A DNA stretch of 64,000 nucleotides, from contig WACJ01000046.1 of NCBI GenBank assembly GCA_008973525.1, forward strand, positions 744,001 to 808,000, read 5' to 3'. This document shows positions 1 to 12,179 of this stretch, piece after piece. Position numbers and translations under genes: made by a program. Each line of letters begins with the position of its first letter. The first letter of the stretch is position 1. The notes under the pieces are model-generated. The model was not told the DNA's origin. It made no database searches and saw only the letters and a list, made by a program, of their open reading frames with translations. This DNA comes from Stenopsyche tienmushanensis (lineage: Eukaryota > Arthropoda > Insecta > Trichoptera > Stenopsychidae).

Positions 1-2283
1 GTATACTCGGTAGGCTTTGCAAGCTTTTGCGACTTGTTCAGAAGTACCTGTCAGTCCTAGTAAATCTGGCGAAAATTCTTTACAATACCTAAAAAAATAT
101 AAACATAAATCCATCATTTTATATGTACGCAGTTTAATAATATAAATTGAATATTATTTTTAAAAGAATTTCTTAACGAATTGACTTTATTTAATTATGT
201 ATCTATTTTAATAACATTTCTTACTTTCCCACAACATCTGGAGTGTCTCTTTCTGGATCCACTGATATGAATAGTGCTTGAGTGGGTGGCGGCTTTGGAA
301 GTTTTTCTAAAATAAAATAATTTCCAATAGTATTTCTTTAATGCTAGAATTATTATTAATATGAGAATATTCAAAAATATATTTTACTTAAGTTTTCAAT
401 GACCAGTCCCATCTTTTCAAGTTCTTCTGGACAAATATCTGGACAATGAGTGAAGCCGAAATATAATAGAACCCATTTTCCTAAGAACTCCTCGCTTTTA
501 CGCAATTTTCCCTGAAATAAACATGGAAAATGTTTATAACATTGCCAATTTTTTTTTTAATTTTCACAATATATATTTCAGATGTATGAATATGATAAAC
601 AAAAGGCAAAAGTAAATTTAGCAATCTCTAAAACTATTTTAATTAAAATACTTTTTTTCTGTCTCAAAATATCATAGTATTTCCCCAGAAAAATTAATGA
701 AGCTAATTAAATGATAGCTATTCAATTTCAAATTCATGAGTCTTTTTCATAATCTATAAATTAGCAATATGTATTTGTATATTCTATAAATATAATAAAA
801 TTCATGATAGTTTTCTGAGAGTTTATGTTAGAATTAGTTATTTTAGTTACTCTGGATTTCATGAGGGATTTTGTTATTTTTTTATTTTACTAAACGGCTC
901 CCTATCAGATTGATGATACCCTATTAGAGTACTTAAAGACAGTGTTGCGTTCTGTTTCCACTGCTTTTTAATATATATGGGTAATATATAATGAGACATT
1001 AGATAGCTGGGAAGGAGAGATCTCCATAGGAGGAGAAAAAATTAGTATCATTCCGGCATTCCGTCGCATGCTGAGGATTCCGTAGACTGCCAAAAGAACC
1101 AACCAGTCCATCCTAACGGAGTTAAAAATCAAAAATATACTCATCCGTCTGCTTGGGGTGAATACTAAAGATTTTCGGACACATTGCTCGCTGGGATGAA
1201 GAAAATTTAGAAAAACTAATAATAGTGGGCAGTGTATCAGGGAAAAGAGGAAGATGACGGTCACCACGAAGATGGAGTGATCAAGTGAAGGAAGCGACTG
1301 ACACAACCCTCACTATAACCCTGCGGACGACAAGAATAGCTGGAAGAACAAGGTTCGAAAACAGACATATTCTACATAGTCATAGTCATGATCCTCAGTC
1401 ATGAGGAAACGATAAGAAAGAAGAAACAGCTCTGTCCAATTTTTTAAGATCATTTTAGTTAAATCGCATTTAACTGAATATCAAATAAAGCTATTACTAG
1501 CTTTGCTCAATTGTTTCATAGACTTTGAGTTTTCTCTTATTATAAAATTTTTAAAAGCAAGGTTCCTTTTATGACTTAAGTTCAAAATAGCGACAAAATC
1601 TTATTAGCATTTTATAGTTTATGAAAAAGCATTCAAAGGGCTATCTATTCACAAACTGGTATTGCTTTTAGAGGTTCAAATTGATTTTAGATGAGTAACA
1701 ATTGTCACCTTTTGGGTGGCCCTTAAGTTGCCGGATGAAATTCCATGGCATTTGTGTGCCACACCTCAAATGCAAAAGGTAAACAGTAGTATAACATAAT
1801 TGTAGAAATAACATTAACTAAAAAGTTTTGAAGTTTTTACTGTAAGTTGATTAATATTACTAACCTTATCGTATGTTTGTTAAGCCTTTGATTATATAAT
1901 TAAGATTATTTTTAAAAAAATCACATTTGATAAAGATTAGATATTATTTACTATGAGAGAATATAAGGTTGAAAATATACCTCACAATCGACCAGCTCAA
2001 AAGTCCCACCAAGAGAGGCTTTACCGAGTGATCTTTGACGCTCTTTCTCGATGGCAATCTTCTTTTGATTCTTGACGTATAACATAAAACCAAGAAGTCC
2101 ACTCCCAATGACGAACGTGACGCCTGCAGAGCGCCATGTAATAGGACTGCGCCCACTTCCTGGAGGTTTTGGGATTGTGGGAGGTAAACTTCCCTGTGCT
2201 TTACGAACTTTAGTTAAGCATATTCGCCTAGCAGGCTGAGTTAAAGCCAGCGTGCAAGCACCACGAAGCATTGACCACACCAT
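1..2283 (-). CDS. SCO1: SCO1-like cytochrome c oxidase copper chaperone (partial, 4 exons seen)
   Basis: Exons on the minus strand are 2283-1981, 511-388, 306-225 and 88-1 (continuing off the left edge). All junctions are GT-AG and the phases join without a break to give 199 residues so far. The first exon starts with ATG and encodes a basic N-terminus fitting a mitochondrial presequence. A single hydrophobic segment follows at about residues 52-70 ([18 protein letters not shown]), then the [11 protein letters not shown] start of the thioredoxin-like domain. Exon 2 carries the copper-binding CxxxC site in [13 protein letters not shown]. Exon 3 has [12 protein letters not shown] and exon 4 has [21 protein letters not shown]. 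All are hallmarks of SCO proteins, which sit in the mitochondrial inner membrane facing the intermembrane space and deliver copper to COX2. The distal copper-binding His and the C-terminus lie beyond the window. Intron 1 is 1,469 nt and contains a LINE fragment on the other strand; introns 2 and 3 are short. SCO1 and SCO2 cannot be separated here; many insects have one gene. Confidence 0.93.
985..1430 (+). mobile_element. Non-LTR retrotransposon 3' end, degenerate
   Basis: Conceptual translation in shifting frames gives [17 protein letters not shown], then [19 protein letters not shown], then [20 protein letters not shown], and ends with a HDPQS-like tail. This is the C-terminal tail commonly found at the end of insect endonuclease/reverse-transcriptase LINE open reading frames. 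A stop codon and frame changes show it is dead. It lies inside SCO1 intron 1 in the opposite orientation. The reverse transcriptase core is absent, as expected for a 5'-truncated insertion. The clade (RTE-, R1- or Jockey-like) cannot be fixed from this piece. Confidence 0.75.
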
Positions 2284-2875
2284 ACTTTTAGCTTATGAGA
2301 TATTATGCATGCCGGTATACACTAAGGTTAAGTATGCTTTTGACAGTTCTCACGTTTGGTAACAACGCACAACTTTCATGACCATAAAAAATATATAAAT
2401 TCGCTTAAAACGTCATTCAGTATTAAATTACTTTATAAGAATATTTACTATTCATCTTTTTTTTTGCTTATTAAAATATTTTTATGAAGTAAAAAAATAT
2501 TTGTAAGTATTTCGATTTTAATAAAAATATTTTGAAAATTTTGACATTTTTCTTTACGAAGATCTAATAAATCATCTCTATAGAATTCGATAAAAGACAT
2601 TAAATTCAAGTGCCTTTTAAATTATTGTAAGCCATTTTATTACTTACCATTATAATATTTTAAATCTATCGATTCCACAGTAACATAATTAGCTGTACAA
2701 ATTTATTAGTGAAATATAAAAATACAAATGGAGTATCTTTTTTTCTAACTGAATAAGAGGTTTTGCTAACTGAATAATAGCGATATCTATTCATTTTCTT
2801 TATAAATAGCGAACGTTCATAGTTTTTTTTATACAGGGATTTTTTTAAATGAAATAAATTGCGTATTATAAATCT
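2284..2875. other. Upstream flank of SCO1, AT-rich
   Basis: This 590-bp stretch precedes the SCO1 start codon on the minus strand and should contain its promoter. I see no clear TATA box or other defined element. The sequence further from the gene is plain A/T-rich DNA with no supported reading frame. Confidence 0.4.
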
Positions 2876-3378
2876 TCTAATATATAAAAAATAATCTCTC
2901 TTTGTTCGTATGTAATGCGCTGCCATATCGTTTATCAGATTGCAATAAAACTTCGTCCATTTATTGCTAAAGATTGCGCGAGTAACATAGGCATAGTCTA
3001 ATATATAAAAATCAATTTTTGTTTGTCCGTATTTAATGTGCTTCCATACTGTTCATCCGATTGCGATAAAACTTTGTCAACTTACTGTTTACATATGCGG
3101 GAATAACACAGATATAGTAAAAATATTGTATGGATGCACCATATTAGCGCATATTGATATGGTGAAATGAAGTTTGGGCTGCGGGGACAGAAGGGATGCG
3201 GGCGCAATACGGTGGTTAAATCGGTCTTTAAGACGAGAGTGAGTGTGCATATGCTTTTGGATCCCAGCCCTTCAGCTCGCACTACACGTAACCTGAAGCA
3301 ATAAACCACGTACTGCGTTTCTTTTCAAATGATTATTAAGCGCTTATGGCATTGCAATGCATGTCGGGTATTCGCTAG
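2876..3378 (+). mobile_element. Non-autonomous Helitron-like element with duplicated 5' end
   Basis: Two tandem copies of a 121-bp segment begin at 2876 and 2997. Each opens with TCTAATATATAAAAA followed by a TTTGT(T)CGTAT...ATCCGATTGCGATAAAACTT motif typical of insect Helitron-family 5' regions. A plausible 3' terminus, CTAG followed by T at 3375-3379, is preceded by a short palindrome (GCATTGCAATGC) about 15 bp upstream, matching the hairpin-plus-CTRR end known for Helitrons. No Rep/helicase coding is present. A relative lies at 60.6-60.8 kb and shares GGATGCACCAT.TT.GCGCATAT. Family assignment is from terminal sequence only. Confidence 0.55.
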
Positions 3379-4252
3379 TAAAAAATAAACATTAGATATT
3401 ATCCTTCAGCAACTCTTTGCAAGGAAGCTTTTAAACGACACAGAAGTCGAAGAATTTGTACACAATTGGCTTCTCATCAGCTTATTACTCTTAATGAAAC
3501 CATAATATATATATGCGATTTCGTTGCCAAAAATATGTATTGTAGATAGCTGTAGTTACAATGTATTCATTTTTTTTTTCTATAACCAACGCCTTAGCAA
3601 AAATATCGTTTATTTTCAGTTCCTGTATATTATTTTTATAAATTTATTCAATAGGCGTGTTAATATATTTATGAGTTTGTCTTTCTAATGATATTTATTT
3701 TAATGGATGAAGTTCGTATTAATTTTCGCTTAAGTGGATTCCTTTACGCTCTGACAAATAATTTTAATGGCAGCTTTTTATTGCTATTAATCTCCGTCTT
3801 GCTCATTTTTCTTTACGAAAGCTTATCCATTTTCTTTTCATTGCAAACACTTCCAACGCTACCGCTGGCTGTTGTCTTTCTTCATTAGAGATAATGAGAA
3901 AATAATTTACTAGGACTGTTTTTCAGACATAATTGTGGGGACTAAATTATACACTCCGCAAAGAATATTTCTTCGGATGAAAATTAAGAAAAAAAGGTAT
4001 GATTTTGTTTCCCCCATTATGTTAATCAAATTCGCTTGCGATAAAAAGTACACAGCAGAGTATAATAATTGCAGAAGCAAACATATTTGGCAATCGAGGG
4101 AGTTTTAAGAAGTGCTCGTTTAATTTGAAGCAATTCGAAAATGCTTATTCGGAAAATTTACTTGTGGACGTGATTTTTTTCGCTAAAATAACTTAAATCA
4201 TAAAGTAAGCAATTTATTTGGATACAAAGTTGATTTGAACAAATTATTGGAA
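3379..4252. other. AT-rich non-coding sequence
   Basis: No coding region, element end or repeat was recognised here. The longest open frame (66 codons near 3.69-3.89 kb) is hydrophobic T-rich translation without family resemblance and is treated as chance. Confidence 0.4.
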
Positions 4253-4450
4253 AGTGGCTTAGAACCATGGACTAATTATTAGAATCGTTCGGGTTCAAAT
4301 TCAGATCGTGGAAAACATTTTTATCGTATCAATAAATTTAAAACATTGGAGATATCTTCAATCATTATTTTAATTCAAGCTCGATTTCCTGGATCTGAAA
4401 AAAGGATTAATAAAGTCATGCAAGGATGTCTATGAGTGACTGAATTTTAA
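4253..4450 (+). repeat. tRNA-derived SINE copy
   Basis: A tRNA-like head has a box A-like GTGGCTTAGAACCATGGACT, and about 30 bp later a box B-like TTCGGGTTCAAATTC. It is followed by CAGATCGTGGAAAACA, an AT-rich middle, then CTGGATCTGAAAAAAGGATTAATAAAGTCATGCAAGGATGTCTATGAGTGACTGAA. The same body and tail recur at about 9.0, 30.8 and 31.1 kb, and the head recurs at 15.4, 34.5 and 36.1 kb. Box A/B spacing plus dispersed copies in both orientations is the signature of a tRNA-derived SINE. This is the most complete copy on the plus strand. Confidence 0.7.
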
Positions 4451-5704
4451 AAATGAATTAAAACATCATCTAAAATATAATGACAATTTTTCTACCTACT
4501 CACAGTTTTTATACAAAAAAAAACAATTTAAATGTTGACAGACAAATTGTGACATTCTTAATCAAGGTCTTTTTTATGACTGAAAGAAAGAGCACAGTTA
4601 CGAGATCGGGGAAGTCAGCGGGAAGAACACATCTTCTGCGACCAAGACTTTTGGATGACACATTGATTTTTTTCCTGTAAATCTTGTAAACCTTCAATAT
4701 CCCATCCTTTCAATACACAAATAACCCTATTCTAAATAAATAAACAACCACAACATGAAAAATCTTTTCATGAATCATGAAAAGTCTCCTACGGAGATTG
4801 CTTACGCTTGTTACCAGATATGGCACCTTATGAAGACGAAGAAGATAATTATTTTATTCAAATGATATATTTGATATTTACCATTTTAATTTTTTGAAAA
4901 AGCTTTTTAAGCTTGAAAATTGAATTCCTTTTGGCAAACGGATCTTATGAATAATAAAAGAACAACTATAGACCTTTGACAAACGTCAAAGTTTAACCAC
5001 TTTTATTCCCATGCTTTACTTTACTTAATGAAAATTATTCAAATTGAGCTAGAATAGTCCTTTGAAACCTGGGGATCGTTTACTTTAACGTTTCAAGTGT
5101 TCCATTAATGAAAATATTTTCCATCCATTAATATATATTATACTAGCATAGTCTTAATGTATTTCGAATTTATTGGCAATACGAGAACTTACATATTAAT
5201 GTTGTAATGACGACTGAAACTATTATAAATATTCCTCGATTGCATTCTTAGTAAGCTGTTGTAAATTGTTGTCACGTATACAGTTTGCTTATCTGGGCCG
5301 CGGCTCGCAAGATGAATATCCCTGATAAAATTAAATTCATATACATATTCATGAATGTGGATACCAGTGTATTGAGGATATCTTGCATCGATAATCTCGC
5401 CCTTAGATAGAAAGAATTTCTTGAACAATTCTCATTCAATGCGAGCAATATTTAAATATATACATTCATTTTAAGGTCTTAATTATTTTTTGTTGTATCC
5501 TTACGCAACGACGAAATTAGGATTTCAGGAAGAATTAGGAGGATTAGGAGGGAAGCATAAATTCTAAGAAAATTAGGAGGGAAGCATAAAACGCATCAAT
5601 ATTAATGTATTTTAAGAAATATTACCTATAAGTAAGTTTGTTGAATGCTTTTAAAATCCTAGACATTAAAGAGTAGATTTTGAATAAAATCAAGATTTCA
5701 TTAT
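4451..5704. other. AT-rich non-coding sequence with a small local duplication
   Basis: No supported gene. At 5541-5590 a segment of about 20 bp (ATTAGGAGGGAAGCATAAA) occurs twice, 30 bp apart. A short block near 4588-4680 resembles 8230-8320 (GAAGAAyACrTCTT..GCrACCAAG) and may be a worn repeat. Confidence 0.35.
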
Positions 5705-6760
5705 TGTCTTCTTTTCAAGTTGATGAATCAACAGACGTAAGCTCGTGTGCTTAGTTGCTTTTCTTTGTGAAATATATTCATTCAGATGATATCAAAAAAG
5801 AGTATCTATTTTGTAGTGAACTTGAAACTATTACAAAAAGTGAAGATATTATAGAGAAGATAAATACCATTTTTGATACTGGAAAATTAAATTGAAAAGA
5901 ACGTGTATGGGGTTTGTACGGATGGTGCACCATCTATGCTTGGGTTAAAATCGGACTATTAGAAAAAAATAAAATAAGTAGCTCTCCAAGCAAACTGCAT
6001 GATTCACTGGTATGCCCTTTTCAGTAAGGCTCTTCCATTCCTCTGCAAGAGATTCTTGATTCGCTGATAAAAATAGTGAATTACATAAAATCTGGAGTTC
6101 TTAACACCCGTCTGCTTAAAAAGCTTTCTATACTATATATAATCTTTTTTATACTGCAGTACGCTGCTTGTAGAAAGGAAGTTGTTGTAAATCGTGTCTG
6201 AATTGAAAGATGAAATCGAGTTGTTTCTAGAAGTGCAAGAGAAACAAGAAATTTTGGTAAACTTGATCGACAAAGCTTGGCTGAAAAGAACAGCATATCT
6301 AGCAGATATATTAGAACAGCAAAATAGGCTTAACCTGGAACTTCAGGGAAAGGAAACCAATATTATCGCATGTCACGATAATCTCAGGGAATTTTTATCC
6401 AAGCTGCAAAACTGACGAAGAAAAATAAATCTTGGAAATATTGCAATATTTGAGAAACTCTGCAGTGTGTTAGATGAATCTGAAGGCGAAATGAATTAAA
6501 ATTTTAAGGAGATTTCTGAGCATCTCGAATGTCTAGAAAATGAACTTCAGCATTACTTCCCTGAGCTGAAAGAAAACTTAACTACATTGACACGAAATCC
6601 ATTCCTTGCTACCCTTGAATTAACCACCAATACAAGATGACTTCTTGGATTTGCGGAATGATTCCTTGCAAAAATTGCTCACAAAATTCTGGTGTGGTAT
6701 GTATCATTCATACCCAAATGTGACGATGCTTGCCTTTAACCTGAAAAAAGTTGTGAACCT
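5705..6760 (+). pseudogene. hAT-superfamily transposase relic (SCAND3/ZBED-like)
   Basis: Frames shift repeatedly, but the order of conserved blocks is that of the SCAND3/ZBED5-like hAT transposases. These are VDESTDVSSCA (about 5719), YIHSDDIKKEYLFCSELET, then VCTDGAPSMLG (about 5911), NCMIHWYALFSKALPFL (about 5993), and an open stretch at 6197-6415 with LADILEQQNRLNLELQGKE and LREFLSKLQN. HLECLENELQHYFPELKENL and NPFLATLELTT follow, then FIPKCDDACL near 6720. Stops and frameshifts occur between nearly all blocks, so it is an old inactive copy. The N-terminal zinc finger was not found. A 13-bp direct repeat (GCAACGACGAAAT) flanks it at 5505 and 6832. Confidence 0.85.
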
Positions 6761-6849
6761 ATGATTTAAAACGTTGAGAGCATAAGCATCGTCATCATTG
6801 CTGATTATTATAAAGTGAAAGCGTTTTCGTTGCAACGACGAAATGTTCT

Positions 6850-9005
6850 AATTTTTACTACTTTCTTCAGTAATATCATGAGTTTGATACTCATTTTTTG
6901 CAAAAAAAAGTTTTTTTTCAATTATTTGCTTTTGGCTAAGAAATTTTTATAATTATTTTATGTGAAGCTAAATATTTTTGAAGATTTTTCTTTAATTTTT
7001 TTACACATTTCAATGAAAATTTTTATGTTTAAAAAATATAACTCCAAAAATTTGACTGTTTTCAGGTTTTTTATTAAGCTTTTTTGGATAATATGTTTAA
7101 CTAATTAATTGTTTCTATTCATCTTATTTATTCGACTGTGTATTAAGATCAAAAAAGTAACCGGCAACTTTTGTAAATTCCTAATAGTGGGACCCGTGTA
7201 TGATATGGCATTTTTAAAATTATTTTATAAAACCTCCTAAATTTTTCAATGCCATTTTTATTTATTTTTAATTAACAATTTAGCTTCAAAAAGGTATATT
7301 AAATTTTATAAAAATATTAAAAAGGCGCTCTTAAAAATTCATAAAATGGGACTGAATTGTGGTCAATTCAAAGTGTAAAATATTGAGAGAGAAAAGCGTT
7401 CAAGGTGTTTTATATTCCTTCATAAAATATCCCACAAGTGTGAAAAATTCTATCGACACCATATTGCGATAACTTCTCAACTTCATCTATCCATTCGATA
7501 TCTTTCGCCGTAAAGAAAATACCACATCTGTAAAGTAAGTTTTCCATTATTGAATCTCACAATGAAACTTAAATATATAGATTTTGACACGTTCTGTATT
7601 GAATATTCACCGGTGTAAGTTTAACCACAATAAATAACTATTGACGAGTTCGCGTCCAGTGCTTCTACGAAACGACCGTGTGCTCCTGTCGGCATACCAA
7701 GTGTTAATTAATGTTGAATAATTGAAGCAGTCCTGTGATAATGGGCCCCCTTCGTTTTGACCAGAAGCTATTATAACTTTGAAACTGTTGGCTGGACACG
7801 CGCATAAAATGATAATTTCGAGTGAAACGTTTCAGGTATGAAGCTTGAGAGAATTCATGATGCCTCTGGCCTCTAAACTTATACATATATTAACAATTTC
7901 AACTTTGTCTCGGCTTGGGTGATTTATCATTATAATTATTCATTCTATACGATTTAATCGTCCTCGATTAAATTTGTAATCGATTTAAGTATTTTTTTTA
8001 TATCTACAAGTCCTTTATACCCCATTGTTTTGCTATATCGATATCATGAACTATAGCAATTTCATTTTTATTAAACTTTCTTCATCAAATTAAAAGTGCG
8101 AGGATATTCTGGAAATTAAGATACCACACACGGTCGCACGCGAGTTCGTTCTTTATCGGATTGCGAAAAGTCCAAATAGGAAAAAGAAGATTGTCAAGTG
8201 GCAATAAAAAGATAATATTATCGACTAAGATCTTTATTTTCCTTAAGAAGAGATCCCAGTCAGGAAGAATACGTCTTTTCGCAACCAAGGTTGTCGGTCG
8301 ACTTTATCTTATTTTTTCTTGCATGATCGCATTCTAATGCGCAGAAGAGCAGAAAAATCTTGCTATTAATGTCGTGAATTGCATCTGCGATAATTCATAG
8401 GTGTTTCGCATTGGGGACTTTTTTCCTTCACATGTCCTATTTATCATCAAAATAATATAGCTTAATCAGAAATTTAAAATTAATTTAACAGGTTTTAATA
8501 AGAAAATAAAGCCTCGAATTAATCATACAAATATTAAATTGTTGTGTATTATATTTAGTATAACGAAATTGTAAGAGAGGAAATATTGAATGGAATTATG
8601 TCAGCTGCAGATAGACGAGTTTCTTGTTTCAGCATCGGAAAACGAGATGGAATTGTTTAATCATCTCTCTAAGGAAACGTACACGAATTAATGAGATTAT
8701 GAAACTTTAGAGGAGTATTTATACTCATAAAATTTTATTGAGATCGATAATTGAAAAATTGAGGTCAAATAAAATAGCCGAGGGCTTTGTGAATTATTTG
8801 AGCTGAAATTATTGGGGGATCCGTCTCATTTTCCTTTGATGTTTTTAGAGATTTAAATGAATATTATTATCAAATTCGTATAATATGCATAGGCAACCTT
8901 CATAGAAGTTTTTGTCAGAGATAGAAAATGTTTATGTGACGGTTTCTTATTTCCTTTCACATATGATTAAATTGGGCTTATATTGTTTGAGTAGGATTTA
9001 TGATC
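6850..9005. other. AT-rich non-coding sequence
   Basis: No gene or element could be recognised. Open frames at 7.7-7.9 and 8.1-8.3 kb are short, lack family resemblance and have no credible splice context. A stretch near 8.1-8.3 kb is slightly richer in G+C. Confidence 0.4.
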
Positions 9006-9009
9006 GTGT

Positions 9010-9130
9010 GCAAATCAATCACTCATAGGCAGGCTTGCACGACTTCATTGATCGTCTCAGTGTTTAATCCTTCATATCCAAGAAATCAGACTGAACAAAG
9101 AGAGGGACGATCGATCGGAAATATTGATTC
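9010..9130 (-). repeat. SINE fragment (3' body)
   Basis: Read on the minus strand this contains TCCGATCGATCGTCCCTCT, then an A-rich middle and a tail with CGTGCAAGCCTGCCTATGAGTGATTGA. It aligns with the tail of the SINE copies at 4.25-4.45 kb and 30.74-30.96 kb. The tRNA-like head is missing or unrecognisable beyond 9130. Confidence 0.6.
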
Positions 9131-10435
9131 TTTCTTTTCTTTTCTAAAAAATTGGATTTTACTCCAATTCTTTATAAAAAGAATTACTCCAACTAAGTCT
9201 ATTCTATTTACTGCTATTGGATACGTATTAAATACTAAAAGAAAATAATAATTTAGTACTTCATTTTTAGATATCGATAATTAATTTTCATATAAATCCA
9301 TAATCTTATTATTTTTTTAGATGTATATTTAAATGAAATGAATATCATTTGTACAAAAATATTATTTAAATTAAAAACTGATCAAATTAGTTTGAGACAT
9401 TTATATTCTTTCAAATGATTGATATGATCCTTTGTTAAAAATGATTGATATGATTTAATCTGTCAAATTAAAGTTGTTCCAAGAAATATTGCTTGATTTA
9501 TTTATATATCGATCGTAATGTATTGGTCTTATCATACTAATCAATTTCTATTGTAAACACTCAAGAAGAAGTATCGAGTCAAGCTCGATTTCGTTGATGC
9601 AAAATGAATTGCGATTGCTTCGATCACTGAGGATTAATGTGAAAGTTACTATGTTTGCAAGTTTCCTTAATTGAAACATTAGTAATCTCATAGATTATCT
9701 ACCACGGAGCCCAAGAAAGGAAAACTGACACCATCAATTTAGAAGGAGCTCTCCCAGAATTGGTTTAAGCCTCAAAGGAGCGCTCGACTAAAGGGTAAAG
9801 TTTTGTAACTCCAAATTCGAAGATTACTCAATTTTCCAATCAATAAGGCATCAGAAGTATTGACCTGAGCTTTTGGCAAAATTAAAGTATTTACATAGAT
9901 ATGCAAAACCGACGGGGAAGCCTTGGGCGGAGATTGGGAAAACATGTGTCCCCACCGAATATTTTGTACGCGAATTTGATTTATTCTCATCATGAGCTCC
10001 CCGTATGATATTTCAGACATAAAAGTGGTCATTTGTCATTCGAGAAGGCCTTCAGACACGGTGTTGGCCCGTCAGAACCTATATCATTTCGAGCGCATCA
10101 GTCTTATATAAAAATATGAAAAATACACATATGTGTATACTTTTAATATAATCCCACTTATTTTTCTGTATAAATTTCAATTCTTAATAGAGCGTTTTAT
10201 ATTTTATAGAATTATAGATATCTATATTAAATAAAATAGTTGTTGCAGATATAACTTGTTGAAATAATAATTAACACATACAAATGTATCAAATTTGTAG
10301 GTCAGGCACATGGTCAACATTGTCAGTTTCTTATTTCACATTTTTGTTAGAAAGCTGTCATATACGTTTCTTCTTTCTAAATTATTTTGAATTTTTAAAC
10401 TAATTATTATTAAAATATAAACTGGTATATTTTGT
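9131..10435. other. Non-coding sequence, slightly G+C-richer at 9.70-10.06 kb
   Basis: An 86-codon minus-strand open frame spans 9772-10032 in a block with more G+C than its surroundings. It has no recognisable domain and no clear splice sites. It could be a conserved non-coding block. The rest is AT-rich with nothing identified. Confidence 0.3.
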
Positions 10436-10439
10436 TCTA

Positions 10440-11050
10440 ATATTGCTTGCAACAGATAGTATCAAATTGGTTTGTGAAATTTCGTTCTGGTATCTTTGAC
10501 CTCAGGAATGAGTCATGCGGCCAGCCAGGATCAAAGGTGGGTATTGATGAACTGAAAGTCACCATTGAAACAGATCCATCTCAAAGTACACATGAATTTT
10601 CGTTGATATTTAACAAATTATATAAACTCACTTGAAATAGATAAAATGAAAAAAATATATGAATAAGTGAGTTTCACACGAACTGAAGGAAAAGCAAACA
10701 CAACAATGTTTGGACGCATGCACGATGTTGTTTTCTCGTTACAAAAACGATTCATTTTTAAATCGAATTGCACTGTGTAATATGAAAAGTATCCAATACA
10801 ATAACCTTAAATGTTCAAAATAGTTATTGGACAAAGATAAGATATCAAAATACAGCCCAAAGCGCAATATTCGTCAAAAAAAGTTGATGGTGGATATTTG
10901 GTGGTCTGACGCAGATGTGATCCATATGATTTCATGAAACATATGATGAATTAATCATACTTCAATCAGTTGGAGCAAATGATCAAATAGCTTGCTGAAA
11001 AACAATCCTATTCTATTGCATGACCGCACATTGTAAAAAATACTGAAACT
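10440..11050 (+). pseudogene. mariner transposase relic
   Basis: The stretch 10447-10600 encodes VSNWFVKFRSGIFDLRNE, then SCGQPGSKVGIDELKVTIETD and HEFS, the DNA-binding region of mariner transposases (the family has WF.RFRSGDFDL.DEPR.GRP). After stops and frameshifts, KVMVDIWWSDADVIH appears near 10884-10930 (family KVM.SIWW...GVIHYE). NQLEQMIK.LAEKQ follows near 10960-11005. The catalytic DD(34)D context is not intact. No terminal inverted repeats were found. It is a single degraded copy with no nearby partner. Confidence 0.8.
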
Positions 11051-12179
11051 AAAGAAGTTGAAAGTTTTTTTAACATCAATATGCTGTAAAATAGATCTTT
11101 CAAAATTTGATTAACTCTCAATTGCTAGATTATTTCACTAGGCTAAAAAAGTTAACACTAAAATGGCAAAAAGATGAATAGAGTTGATGAATAAAACTTT
11201 GGATTGAATTTATAAAACATTCATATACTTTGTTTTTTCTGCAAATTTCATAAATGACGACCTAGAATAACTTAACTTTTAACTAACTATTAACTTTTTC
11301 TATGCCCTCTAGGTTTATTTCCAATATTTTTAAGCCACTCCCTCTTTATTATCAATGTTGTATCAATATCAAAAATCTATTATTTAATGTCATATTTCTT
11401 TAATAAGTTTATTGATTTTGTAAAATGAAATTTGAAACAATAATTTAAGTTTAATTTGAAAATAATCATAGTTTTGCTACTCATTCGTGAATCATTTTTT
11501 ATCCAAAGCTTCCCATTTAAATAGTCTTATCTCAACATTAAAATCCTTTATCGCTAGAAAAAGGATATTAATGTTGTTGTATTTTTTTTTACATTTAAAT
11601 AATTTAATTAAGTGATTTCATGGACATCGAAGCGTTTTATATGAAATCTGTAATAGCAGATTTATGTACAAAGCAGAGCTGTTAATATATACAATTAGCA
11701 AATACTAGCGAATAAATCATGATGGTTGTTGGTAGAAAATTTAAACATCTAGGGACATTAAAGGATAAAAAGGTATATGCAATTTTGAAATAGGATATTC
11801 AAAATAAATTATGTTTCTTTTTAATATAATTAATCAAATGGTGTCTTGGAATGGAATGCGTTTTCCATCGAAAAAACTGATTTTATCGATATTCACCAAA
11901 ACAATGACTATAGTTTTTAATTTGTTATTGTTACTAATAAAAAAGTAAATGACTATGTTTCTCTTTTGCAATAATTATATTAGTAGAACTGTGTGAAAAT
12001 GAAAATTGTATAATCCATACTTTTATTTGTTATAATTAAGTGTGTGTTTTACTGCGCAAATTGTAGCATGGTTAAAAAAGCATATTTGAGTGGATAAAAT
12101 ATTAATCCTGCACGATATCCCGAAATTGTGCGACAAAGACGTAATTTAGCAGAAGTGAGGATGAGTTGAGGAATTGCAT
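11051..12179. other. AT-rich non-coding sequence
   Basis: Nothing recognisable beyond the decaying edge of the mariner copy. No coding or structured RNA signal was seen. Confidence 0.4.

Noticed and set aside
3082..3309. 75-codon minus-strand open frame
   Set aside because: Lies inside the Helitron-like non-autonomous element and has no resemblance to Rep or helicase.
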